In this document: positions 51,161 through 59,350 of the stretch, one piece after another | How positions within the stretch are numbered: the stretch's first letter is position 1 | Layout of the letters: every line of letters starts with the position of its first letter | Origin: CAYNST01 sp964399955 | GTDB taxonomy: Bacteria > Pseudomonadota > Gammaproteobacteria > Pseudomonadales > Cellvibrionaceae | NCBI GenBank assembly: GCA_964399955.1 | Contig: CAYNST010000007.1 | Span: 1 to 59,350 of the forward strand | Direction: 5' to 3' | DNA: 59,350 nucleotides | Notes under the pieces: model-generated | The model's database searches: none | What the model saw: only the letters and a program-made list of their open reading frames with translations | Told to the model about the DNA's origin: nothing | Program-made: the position numbers and the translations under genes

Positions 51161-54100
51161 ATGTCTCATAGAAAAACCAGTCTTTCTCGCAGTGTGAATA
51201 CACTGGTTCAGGTTCTGGCGCTTGGCCTGGTCGGGCCGCTGGCAGGCTTTTCGACGGCGTCCCTGGCCCAAACCATGAGCGACTATGCTGCAATGCCGCC
51301 TTTGGCTGAGCGTATTGGCGAAACGCAGGTGATGCTGACCATGTCGCTGGACCACCAGCTGTTTATGAAGGCATACAATGATTATGACGACCTTACCGGG
51401 GATGGGGAGGCTGACACCACTTACAACAAGACCTTTGATTATGCCGGTTACTTTGATCACTTAAAGTGTTACACATATGCCGCTGGCCGCTTTCAGTACT
51501 CATCCATGGCGGGTGGCGAGTTTCAACAAGCGTGCGCAGACGACGAGTGGAGCGGCAACTTCCTCAACTGGCTGACCATGACGCGTATGGATCTGGTGCG
51601 GTTCGCGCTTTACGGCGGCTATCGTAGTACCGACGCGGACGGCACAACCGTGCTTGAGCGCGCCTACTTACCACCAGATAGCCACAGTTTTGCCAAATAT
51701 TACGACGGGGCTGATATAGCCGAGCTGGTGGATGTCACCTCCATGCCGACTGCCTGTGAAGAAGACGGCAACGGCGTATGTACAGGTTATACCTTCTGCA
51801 ACACCACTCAGCCGCCGCCATTCGAGGGGCCGCTGTTCTCGCATGAGCCCGCCGCGCAGAATCTGCCTCCGCAACTGCGCGTAGCCAGAGGCAACTACTC
51901 GTTCTGGGCAAGCTCTGAGCGGTTTCAGTGCCTGTACGGGCCCACGGCAAGAACCAGCAACAGCTCCACCTGGTCGGAACTGCCGTTTATTGGCGACCTT
52001 GGTCATCTTCCCGAATCAGAACGCGAGTCCCAGTTTCCCGGGCATAACGGCAACGACGCCGCCACTACTGGAATTCCCGCGTTCAATGTTCCCCCAACAA
52101 AGGCACAAGGCCGGGATTTTACTGTAAGAGTAGAAGTCTGCGGCGCAAATGAGCAGCCGGGCGCTCACAACTGTAAGCGTTATTCTGGCACCAGCTCCAA
52201 ACCCATTGGCGTTTTGCAGTCGTTTGGCGAAGACCGGGATGTACAATTTGGCTTGATGACGGGCGGGCTGGGAAGCAATACGGATTGGGGCGTGCTGCGA
52301 AAAAATATAGGTTCGGTAGCTGCAGAGATCAATCCTGACACCGGCGTATTTTCTCAAGAGGGCGTGGCTCTTATTCGCAGCTTGGACGCTATGCGCATAG
52401 TGGATTACCAATATTACCATCCGTCTTCGCTTGACCGTCGCGGCACCTACAACGAAAGCTGCCACTGGGGTAGAAATTCTATAGACGATGCGGGGGCATG
52501 CCGCAACTGGGGCAACCCCTTCAGTGAAATTCTTGCAGAGAGTTATCGCTATTTCAGCGGTGCTGAGAACGCCATGGTCAGTGCTGCGGCAGACGGCAAT
52601 CTTCTAGGGCATGCGGGTTTGGGCGTTGACACCTGGACGGACCCGCTAGGCGAAGGCCTGGCTTGCGCAAACATGAACGTTATCGGCTTTAACTCCAGCT
52701 CTGTGTCCTATGACAGTGATCTGGCAGCCAAGCTTGGTGACCTTCCATTCCTACCGGGGGCCGAAACACCCACTGGTTTGCTGGCTGACATTAGCCAGAC
52801 TGAGCTGTCAAATGGCAGAAGATATTTTGTAGGTAGCGTTGCCGGTGGCGGTGAAGGAAGCAACAACGGCTTTTGTACGCCCAAGGCCATTGCAGACCTG
52901 TCTACGGTTTCCGGTGTCTGTCCTGAAGCGCCCAATCTCCTGGGGTCATTTTTGGGTGCGGGACTCGCCCAATATGTTTTCCAGAATAATGTACGTGGGG
53001 CCGGGACCGCATCAGAACATACCATCCGCACCATCGGCGTGACCATGGCTGGAAACCTGCCAAGAATCAGCATTCCAATTGGAGACGGCAGTCGTAAGGT
53101 TGAGATAGTGCCGGTTTGTTTCAATGCGATGACGCAGTCAAGCTGCGCACTTGTCAGTTTTCGCCCGCTAGAGGTTGATCCCGCCAATGGCAGCGGGCGT
53201 TATCTTGTAGATTGGGAAGACTCACAGCAGGGCGGCGACTTCGACATAGACATGAATGGCATCATCGAATACGAATTCACCGCTTCCGGTGCGTTGAGTG
53301 TGACCACTCAGGCGCTGTACGTGAGTACCAGAGACGCCATGGGTTTTGGTTTTGGCCTGTCCGGCACAGGCAACGCCGATGCCGACACGCTTCACTTTTT
53401 GTCCGGTATCAATGACTTCAACTGGAACGGTGTCAACCTGGGGCGGGAGCCGCAAAGCCGTACCTTCACCATTGCCGGCTCATCGGAGACGTCTTTGGCC
53501 GGTGAATTCCTGGATTCGCCGCTTTATTACGCCGCCAAATACGGTTCAGAGTCTGTTGATGAGAGCTACAGCTCGGTGACCAACCCAACATTATTGGGGG
53601 AGCAACTGGACCGGGTTTTGAACAGGTTATTGGAGCGCAACGCTACCGGCAGTGCAGGTGTTACTTTTTCCCCGCAAAACCTCACCGGGGAGGGGCTGGC
53701 TATACAAAGCCTGTATTTGCCCAGACTGGATCAAACTGAAGAAGGCCGAACTGTCAGGTCCATCAAATGGGCCGGCGTGGTCAATGGCTTGTTCATTGAT
53801 CGCCGGGGTAACTACCGGGAAGACACCAATGCCAACGGGCGGCTTGACCCTGCGGATAATCTGATTGTTCCGCGTTACGATGAGGCGAGCGACACAACCG
53901 TGTTTGACCGCTATGCCGTCACCGCAGCCGGAACGCAGGGCGCGCTGATTGCGGCCGATCTACCGGTCTACCAGATCAATCCGGTGTGGAGTGCGCACCA
54001 GCAGCTTTCATTGCTGCCCAGTGACGAAGCATCAGAGCAGCGGCAGGTCTACAACAGCAATTCGCCGCAACGGTATATTTTCACCGCCAATGCCGGTACA

Positions 54101-55981
54101 GGCAACGTAGTGACAGGAGCGGCAGATTTTGTGGCATCTGCAGCTGCGGCGCCTGCGTGGCAGAACCTGCTGGACGCCGGCGACCTGCCTGCAGCAGATT
54201 TAATCAATTTTATTCGCGGTGAAGAAGTGGAAGGCTTGCGCTCGCGCAGCATCCAACTGGGCGATGACGCTCAGACAACCCGTTGGTTGTTAGGGGATAT
54301 TGTTCATTCCACGCCGGCTGTGGTTGGTCGTCCAAACGCCAATTTCTATTCAACCTACGCTGATGAAACCTATCAGGTTTTCCAGGAGCAATACAGAAAC
54401 CGGCGTCACGTGGTCTATGTCGGCGCCAACGACGGCATGTTGCATGCCTTCAACGCCGGTTTTTTCAATCCGGATACGCAGACGTATCAGCGCACAGCAA
54501 CAGGTGGACCAGGAGGAATAGAGCTGGGCAACGAGCTTTGGGGCTATGTGCCGCACAATTTGCTGCCGCACCTGAAGTGGCTGGCCATGCCCGACTATTC
54601 CCACGTGTATTACGTTGACTCAAAAATTCAAACCTTTGATGCCAAGATCTTTCCGCCCAGTGCCAGGCACCCTGGGGGCTGGGGCACAATTCTGGTTACC
54701 GGCATGCGGTTTGGCGGCGGCGACTACCTGTTGGACGATGACACCTTCCGCTCAGCCTACGTGATCATGGACATCACAGACCCTGAAGCGCCGCCAACGT
54801 TGATCGGCGAGTTCAGCCACCCGGCCCTGGGCTTTACCACCAGCAATGCTCAAGTGGTCAAGTTCAGGCAGCGGACGGCAACGGGTACATACGCCAGAGA
54901 CGAATGGTTTCTGGTGGTTGGGTCCGGCCCGCAGGGCTTGTCCGCGCTTAACAGTGGCAGCAGTGAACGCGACGCAAGCTTGTTCTACCTGGACTTGAAC
55001 ACAATTCGCGAGGGCGGCACACCCCAGTTGCAGCAGATCGAAGTTGACGCGCCCGCGTCCTATGTTGGCAATATTGCAGTGGTTGACTGGCAGTGGGATA
55101 TGCAAGACGACGCAATCTACTTTGGGACTGTTGATGCAAACGGCGGCGGTGGTCTGTGGCAGGTTGTCTTGAACCCACTGGCGGCTGGAGGCAATAAATT
55201 TGGCACTCCAACCCGGCTGCTTACCGGTGAGTTGGCCAACAAACCGTTTTTTGCGCCGCCATTGCCCGTTGCTGACAGCCATAATAACTACTGGGTATTT
55301 GCGGGTACCGGCCGTTTTCTAGTGGGCTCGGATCTCAGTGCCGGCGGCCAGCACAGTTACTTTGGGGTAAAAGTGGGGGACAGGTCTACCTGGCCCGCCT
55401 CCGGCCCAGTAGAGAACATCAGCTTAAATGCTGGCGACTTGCTGAACGTTAGCGATTATCAGGTACTGGTAGATCAGCTTGGTGGCGGGGTTTATGTTTC
55501 TGCCGGCGATTACGCCGTAGAGCCGCAGACCATGGAGGAGGTTGACCGGGAGGTGTTACAACAAAATGGGTGGTATCGTAATTTTGCCCCCAACCAGTCT
55601 AACTTTACCCGCAGTGTTCTCACCAATAGCACGCTCTATGTCAATGCCTATTCGCCAACAGACGGCAGTTGTTCCGCCGCCGGCGGTACTACGGCCTATA
55701 TCATGGATATCTTTAACGGCCTGCCTCAGGTTCGTCGAGAGGCATTGATTTTTGGAGATGACGGCATCATCGTTGCTGGGGTGGATGCCCCGCTGACGGC
55801 GGTGGGACTCACCGTGGGACTGGGCTCCAGTATACCGACAGACGCCACTGTGCTGCCTGGCTCGGTTGAAACTCCCATGGGGGACGGAAGCAAACCTACC
55901 CCCCTTGAGCCGCAATTGAAGCCGCCGCCGATGAGCCGCAGGTCGTGGCGTGAGGTACCACTTGATGAAGTGGTCAGATAG
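51161..55981 (+). CDS. pilY1: Type IV pilus tip adhesin/assembly factor PilY1 (PilC family)
   Basis: A very large exported protein, 1606 residues. A signal peptide ends near ASLA (residue 36). The N-terminal half holds a variable domain; the second half has the PilY1 beta-propeller with RRHVVYVGANDGMLHAFNA near residue 1080 and WGYVPHNLLPHL, YYVDSK and VTGMRFGGGDY blocks. A calcium-loop motif DTNANGRLD lies at 888-896, close in place to the known PilY1 Ca2+ site; other candidate loops are at 77-85 (DLTGDGEAD) and 693-703 (DFDIDMNGIIE). No DxSxS metal site of a von Willebrand A domain is seen. ATG 51161 has AGG upstream. Confidence 0.93.
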   Translation: MSHRKTSLSRSVNTLVQVLALGLVGPLAGFSTASLAQTMSDYAAMPPLAERIGETQVMLTMSLDHQLFMKAYNDYDDLTGDGEADTTYNKTFDYAGYFDHLKCYTYAAGRFQYSSMAGGEFQQACADDEWSGNFLNWLTMTRMDLVRFALYGGYRSTDADGTTVLERAYLPPDSHSFAKYYDGADIAELVDVTSMPTACEEDGNGVCTGYTFCNTTQPPPFEGPLFSHEPAAQNLPPQLRVARGNYSFWASSERFQCLYGPTARTSNSSTWSELPFIGDLGHLPESERESQFPGHNGNDAATTGIPAFNVPPTKAQGRDFTVRVEVCGANEQPGAHNCKRYSGTSSKPIGVLQSFGEDRDVQFGLMTGGLGSNTDWGVLRKNIGSVAAEINPDTGVFSQEGVALIRSLDAMRIVDYQYYHPSSLDRRGTYNESCHWGRNSIDDAGACRNWGNPFSEILAESYRYFSGAENAMVSAAADGNLLGHAGLGVDTWTDPLGEGLACANMNVIGFNSSSVSYDSDLAAKLGDLPFLPGAETPTGLLADISQTELSNGRRYFVGSVAGGGEGSNNGFCTPKAIADLSTVSGVCPEAPNLLGSFLGAGLAQYVFQNNVRGAGTASEHTIRTIGVTMAGNLPRISIPIGDGSRKVEIVPVCFNAMTQSSCALVSFRPLEVDPANGSGRYLVDWEDSQQGGDFDIDMNGIIEYEFTASGALSVTTQALYVSTRDAMGFGFGLSGTGNADADTLHFLSGINDFNWNGVNLGREPQSRTFTIAGSSETSLAGEFLDSPLYYAAKYGSESVDESYSSVTNPTLLGEQLDRVLNRLLERNATGSAGVTFSPQNLTGEGLAIQSLYLPRLDQTEEGRTVRSIKWAGVVNGLFIDRRGNYREDTNANGRLDPADNLIVPRYDEASDTTVFDRYAVTAAGTQGALIAADLPVYQINPVWSAHQQLSLLPSDEASEQRQVYNSNSPQRYIFTANAGTGNVVTGAADFVASAAAAPAWQNLLDAGDLPAADLINFIRGEEVEGLRSRSIQLGDDAQTTRWLLGDIVHSTPAVVGRPNANFYSTYADETYQVFQEQYRNRRHVVYVGANDGMLHAFNAGFFNPDTQTYQRTATGGPGGIELGNELWGYVPHNLLPHLKWLAMPDYSHVYYVDSKIQTFDAKIFPPSARHPGGWGTILVTGMRFGGGDYLLDDDTFRSAYVIMDITDPEAPPTLIGEFSHPALGFTTSNAQVVKFRQRTATGTYARDEWFLVVGSGPQGLSALNSGSSERDASLFYLDLNTIREGGTPQLQQIEVDAPASYVGNIAVVDWQWDMQDDAIYFGTVDANGGGGLWQVVLNPLAAGGNKFGTPTRLLTGELANKPFFAPPLPVADSHNNYWVFAGTGRFLVGSDLSAGGQHSYFGVKVGDRSTWPASGPVENISLNAGDLLNVSDYQVLVDQLGGGVYVSAGDYAVEPQTMEEVDREVLQQNGWYRNFAPNQSNFTRSVLTNSTLYVNAYSPTDGSCSAAGGTTAYIMDIFNGLPQVRREALIFGDDGIIVAGVDAPLTAVGLTVGLGSSIPTDATVLPGSVETPMGDGSKPTPLEPQLKPPPMSRRSWREVPLDEVVR

Positions 55982-56001
55982 GGAAAAGAGGGCTAGTGTT
56001 A

Positions 56002-56493
56002 ATGAGTAAAATTAAACGTAAATCAAGGCTGCCGGCTGTGAAAAATGTTAAAGGCTTTACCCTGATAGAGGTCATGATTGTAGTGGTTATCGTCGCCATC
56101 CTGGCGGCGGTAGCCGTGCCGTCTTATCAAAATTCCATCCAAAAAACCAAAAGAGCCGACGCCAAAGAGTCTTTGACACGCGCGGCAGCGGCGCAGGAGC
56201 GGCACTTCTTTACCAATAATGCGTACACTGCGGACTTGGCCAAGTTGGGGTTCGCCAAAGATGGAGATAAGTTTTACAGCGGGGATGGCTACTACGAAAT
56301 CACCATGGGCACGGAGGTTACCTGCGGTACCGGGTCCAACCCCAAGTACCCGTGTTACACCATGACCGCTACGGCGGCGGCGGATAGAGCCCAGAGCAAA
56401 GACACCTTGTGTAAAACTTTTGTAATAGAGCACACCGGCAAAACGACAAGTGAAAGCGCCGAGAAAAACGACAGCACCAAAGACTGCTGGTAA
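56002..56493 (+). CDS. pilE: Type IV minor pilin PilE-like
   Basis: A 163-residue pilin. The leader is 18 residues and very basic, ending NVKG before FTLIEVMIVVVIVAILAAVAVPSYQ (Glu at mature position 5). The C-terminal region has two cysteine pairs (CGTGSNPKYPC and CKTF...CW) that could form disulfide loops. GAGGG precedes ATG 56002. It directly follows pilY1; no separate pilY2-like gene lies between. It could serve as a minor pilin or, less likely, as a main subunit; the pilA locus is not in the window. Confidence 0.9.
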   Translation: MSKIKRKSRLPAVKNVKGFTLIEVMIVVVIVAILAAVAVPSYQNSIQKTKRADAKESLTRAAAAQERHFFTNNAYTADLAKLGFAKDGDKFYSGDGYYEITMGTEVTCGTGSNPKYPCYTMTATAAADRAQSKDTLCKTFVIEHTGKTTSESAEKNDSTKDCW

Positions 56494-56500
56494 TGGTTAA

Positions 56501-56540
56501 ACCGCCCGGCAGGGGCTGAGACTTCGACTGCCGGCGCGGT
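56501..56540 (+). terminator. Hairpin downstream of pilE, probable operon end
   Basis: ACCGC-CCGGCAG pairs with CTGCCGG-C-GCGGT (12 pairs, one bulge) around a 15-base loop, starting 8 bases past the pilE stop. No T run follows. Confidence 0.5.
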
Positions 56541-56905
56541 GATGGCAGGCAATAGTGGAGCCGGTTGAATCATGCAAACAATCGGTGTTGGCTGGGTTAA
56601 ACCCGGTGGAGCGGCACCTTGGCTTCATCCTGCGCGCCGGTGAAAACAACCTCTTAGCAACGCAGCCATGGGCAGAGGCGGGCAATCCATCCCGGTGATG
56701 AGCCTGGTTTGAAGGCTGCCGTGTGTCCGCTTACAATCAGCCCGGTGTAGACTCCGGTGCAGCTAAACCGGTCAGTTGCCCAAAGTACACCGCCTCTGTA
56801 GAACCGCCTAGACAATTACCCCCTCGCAAAAGCCCCTAGGTTTGGTTCATAATCCCGCCCTTTGTGATCAGTCACCACGCGGTGCCAGCGGCAGTGAGAA
56901 GCCCC
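56541..56905. other. Non-coding interval between pilE and the oxygenase-like gene
   Basis: These 365 bases contain no convincing ORF or tRNA. Several short CCGGTG repeats occur but no ordered array. A promoter for the downstream gene is expected here; I cannot assign one. Confidence 0.35.
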
Positions 56906-59302
56906 ATGACCACTACATCAATTGCATCCATTCTTCAATCCATAGCCACTTCTGCGGCGTCCAAGCCGTCATTTTCCAGCAGTGCCAAAGCGCCTTTCAG
57001 CACTCTGCCGGTCCGCATTCGGGATTATCCCTACCGCAATAGCGAGCTGAGATTTCCCTTGTCACCACGAGGGGTCAAGGCGTTGATCGCGCAGGCCAGG
57101 CCGGCTAAGTTCGGCTGGCGTGAACTGACGCTCAAGGACCGGTCGGTGCGCTCCTGCTGGGAGATAGCAAAGTCAAAGATATCTCTGGATAAGCGCCTCT
57201 GGAGCGCAGAGCTTGAACCCGTTCTTGAGGATATTCGGGCCAGGCTGAATCTGCCTCCCACCTGCCGGCTCACTGCCCATCTGCACAACCTGCTGATTTA
57301 CGAGCCGGGGGACTTCTTCGTCACTCATCAAGACACTGAAAAACACGATGCGATGGTGGCGACGCTGATCGTGAACCTGCCCAGCGAGCACAGGGGCGGC
57401 ATGCTGGAAGTTCAACACGACGGGCAAACCAAACGCTTTCTCAGCAGCCGGGCGCCGAAAGACCGGTTTGCCTTTTTCGCTTTTTACGCCGACTGCCACC
57501 ATCAAGTGAAACCGGTAACCCATGGCTACAGGGTGACACTCACGTTCAATCTGGTAATGGGCGAGGCCAGTCAGGCACGCGGCAGCAGTAGTGTGACCAC
57601 GCATCACTGCGATCTGGACGAGACGAAGCTCTCTAAACTGCGGGCCGCGCTGCGCGACTGGAGACAGCACTCCGAAGGCCAGGCGGGCACCGAGCCTGCG
57701 CGCCTGGCTTATCTACTGGACCATGAATACTCGCAGAAAAATCTTAGCTGGCAGGGGCTGAAAAACAACGACCGGATTCGTGCCCAGTGTTTGCAACAGG
57801 TTGCTGAGGAATTGGGCTTGGTGGTCCATTTGACGCTGCTGGATGTGCAAAAAATTTGGTCCGCTTACCCAAAATACGAGTCCTCATGGTACGGCGATTC
57901 TTGGTATCGTCCAGCCCGGTCCAGTCAGTCGCAGGATGAAGACTCCGAATACTCGGTAGAGGAACTGATCGACGAGGTCACCACCGCCGTTCATTGGCTT
58001 GATGCGGAGGGCAAGGTACAAAGCTTCGCCAATTGTTACTTCCGCGACAGGGAGATTTGCTGGACCACCGCCACTGACCAGTTCAAGCCGCACCAGGAGC
58101 AATACGAAGGGTATATGGGCAATTATGGCAATACCCTGGAGTATTGGTACCACCGTGCGGCCATAGTTCTGTGGCCCCGGGAGCAGCACTTGGCGATACT
58201 GTTCAAACTGGATGCCAACGCCGCGCTGCAAGACCTGCTGCGGCTGGTGCGGGCGCAACCTGGGCGGCATGAACGGCTGGAGACGCTGCGCCCGCTATTA
58301 CCTTGTCTCTTGGACAGCATCCGCCATTTCAGAAAATTCAAGCCGCTGCTGGAACTGGCGCAAAGTGTCCAGGCAGACGACATCGCCCTGACCATTCTGG
58401 GCCCATTGGGCTGGAGCGCACTAACCCCAGTCACCGCGAAAACCTTCAGTAGTCTGTGTGGGCAATATGGCCCATCCTGGACCCAGAAACTCCTACAGCT
58501 GTGGTCCGACAAAAAAACCATTCAATTGTACCGTGCCGATCACAATCCGGGTATGAATCTGAAGCTGGTGGCCGCAGTCGTGGGCAAATTGGTAAGCCCT
58601 GCCGCAAATAATCAAGAGTTGGCGCAAACCGTTGTACGCTGGCACCTTGACGCTGAAATGGCCCGCCATCAACAGCTGAACAGGACCCTGGAGGGGCAGG
58701 CATTAAGAGCCGGCGCCGCAGAGCGTGCACAAGAGATATTCTATTTGTTGGATGCGTGTCGTGTTATAGGTGATCGGCAACTGCACCATCATTTATTGCA
58801 GCAGCTTAAGAGCCTCCCGACATTTTACCTGCCCATCAATCTGATCGGCGTCTTGGGCAAGGCGTATGAACGTCTGGGCGAGGAGGCCTTTTTTGACTGG
58901 CAGTACGCGGAGTTTGCCACCTGGTTGAGCGTTTATATAGAAGATTACCTGCAGAAAAACGTTCGCGAGGCGGACAATTGGCGGATCGCCGAGCGCTCCC
59001 TGTGCAATTGCGCTGACTGCCGCGACCTCAATGTTTTTTTGGCATCGTCAATCCAAAAAAACATGGTTTGGCCTTTGGCGAAGGCGCGTCGCCAGCACAT
59101 TCATTATAAAATTGACCTGCTGGGAGTGCCGGTAACCCACGAAACCCGACGCGACGGCTCGCCCCACAAACTTATACTGACCAAAACCGCAGAACTGTTT
59201 CAGCGCCATCAACAGGAGGCTGCCAAACTCGCCGAGGGCTTGAAGACGCTGCGGCAGCTGACGCAGGGGAACCGTCAGGCTGGTAAACAGGTACAGTTTT
59301 GA
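56906..59302 (+). CDS. Large 2-oxoglutarate/Fe(II) oxygenase-like protein of unknown role
   Basis: A 798-residue protein with no signal peptide or membrane helix. Residues about 120-215 form a prolyl-hydroxylase-like 2OG-Fe(II) oxygenase core: HLHNLLIYEPGDFF, iron ligands His141 and Asp143 (THQDTEK), distal ligand His199 (ADCHHQV) and 2-oxoglutarate-binding Arg209 (HGYRVTLTF). A long, mostly helical middle follows. Near the end CNCADC (Cys700, 702, 705), followed by RDLNVFL, looks like a metal-binding knuckle. The same order, oxygenase core then late CxCxxC, is one I recall from large fungal proteins. ATG 56906 is chosen over GTG 56864; the ribosome binding site is weak. Substrate unknown. 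Confidence 0.78.
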   Translation: MTTTSIASILQSIATSAASKPSFSSSAKAPFSTLPVRIRDYPYRNSELRFPLSPRGVKALIAQARPAKFGWRELTLKDRSVRSCWEIAKSKISLDKRLWSAELEPVLEDIRARLNLPPTCRLTAHLHNLLIYEPGDFFVTHQDTEKHDAMVATLIVNLPSEHRGGMLEVQHDGQTKRFLSSRAPKDRFAFFAFYADCHHQVKPVTHGYRVTLTFNLVMGEASQARGSSSVTTHHCDLDETKLSKLRAALRDWRQHSEGQAGTEPARLAYLLDHEYSQKNLSWQGLKNNDRIRAQCLQQVAEELGLVVHLTLLDVQKIWSAYPKYESSWYGDSWYRPARSSQSQDEDSEYSVEELIDEVTTAVHWLDAEGKVQSFANCYFRDREICWTTATDQFKPHQEQYEGYMGNYGNTLEYWYHRAAIVLWPREQHLAILFKLDANAALQDLLRLVRAQPGRHERLETLRPLLPCLLDSIRHFRKFKPLLELAQSVQADDIALTILGPLGWSALTPVTAKTFSSLCGQYGPSWTQKLLQLWSDKKTIQLYRADHNPGMNLKLVAAVVGKLVSPAANNQELAQTVVRWHLDAEMARHQQLNRTLEGQALRAGAAERAQEIFYLLDACRVIGDRQLHHHLLQQLKSLPTFYLPINLIGVLGKAYERLGEEAFFDWQYAEFATWLSVYIEDYLQKNVREADNWRIAERSLCNCADCRDLNVFLASSIQKNMVWPLAKARRQHIHYKIDLLGVPVTHETRRDGSPHKLILTKTAELFQRHQQEAAKLAEGLKTLRQLTQGNRQAGKQVQF

Positions 59303-59311
59303 TAGCTGTTC

Positions 59312-59335
59312 AGCTCAACCGGTAACGGTTCAGCT
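59312..59335 (+). terminator. Hairpin after the oxygenase-like gene
   Basis: AGCT-C-AACCG pairs with CGGTT-C-AGCT around GTAA, with one C/C mismatch. It begins 10 bases past the stop. No T run follows within the window. Confidence 0.4.
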
Positions 59336-59350
59336 TGCGTCCCAAGCTAG

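Noticed and set aside
1..59350. tRNA, rRNA, CRISPR arrays, insertion sequences and prophage genes
   Set aside because: No T-loop (GGTTCGA-type) cloverleaf, ordered repeats, transposase or integrase sequence was recognised anywhere in the window.

Overview
The window is about 59 kb of a moderately high-GC gammaproteobacterial chromosome. The protein set (RapA, a YebG-type SOS protein, YqcC, the Rnf complex, MurJ) and the gene orders indicate this. The orders ileS-lspA-fkpB-ispH followed by a minor-pilin operon, arsC-wrbA beside a YihY-family gene, and dapD-dapE beside an ArsC-like reductase resemble pseudomonads and marine relatives such as Cellvibrionales. That placement is an inference from gene content and order; no rRNA or tRNA gene is present to fix it. 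No prophage, insertion sequence or CRISPR array was seen, and almost all sequence is intact housekeeping genes.

Layout. 1-3.5 kb: small unknown gene, SOS-controlled yebG with a perfect LexA box, rapA. 3.5-8 kb: TfoX-N protein, gabD, then on the minus strand an amt operon with an unknown second gene, preceded by a sigma54 promoter and two NtrC-like enhancer sites. 8.2-14.4 kb: rnfABCDGE on the minus strand, with a roughly 300-base structured tail ending in an intrinsic terminator. 14.5-19 kb: metG divergent from apbC/mrp, then dcd and a small membrane protein. 19-25 kb: carbonic anhydrase, sbcB, pyrB, a REC-GGDEF-REC regulator. 24-27.6 kb: acyltransferase, dinG, yqcC. 27.7-30.9 kb: minus-strand operon arsC-wrbA-DUF2069-sppA, divergent from a YihY-family gene. 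32.4-39.9 kb: long minus-strand series arsC-like/yffB, dapD, dapE, moaC, moaD, moaE, a small membrane protein and ydiJ. 40-47.7 kb: murJ, ribF, ileS-lspA-fkpB-ispH on the plus strand. 48.1-56.5 kb: type IV minor pilin operon fimU-pilV-pilW-pilX-pilY1-pilE. 56.9-59.3 kb: a large 2-oxoglutarate/Fe(II) oxygenase-like protein of unknown role.

How parts fit together. Amt and the unknown protein behind it should respond to nitrogen limitation through sigma54 and NtrC. RnfABCDGE is a membrane electron-transfer complex coupling ferredoxin and NADH to ion flux. DapD/DapE supply diaminopimelate, and MurJ and LspA serve the envelope. The minor pilins and PilY1 build the tip and priming complex of the type IV pilus.

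The least explained pieces are the 798-residue oxygenase-like protein, the unknown protein in the nitrogen-controlled amt operon, the structured non-coding stretch between rnfE and amt, and the RnfC tail with tandem coiled-coil repeats. All calls come from reading translations and DNA by eye; no database search was possible.
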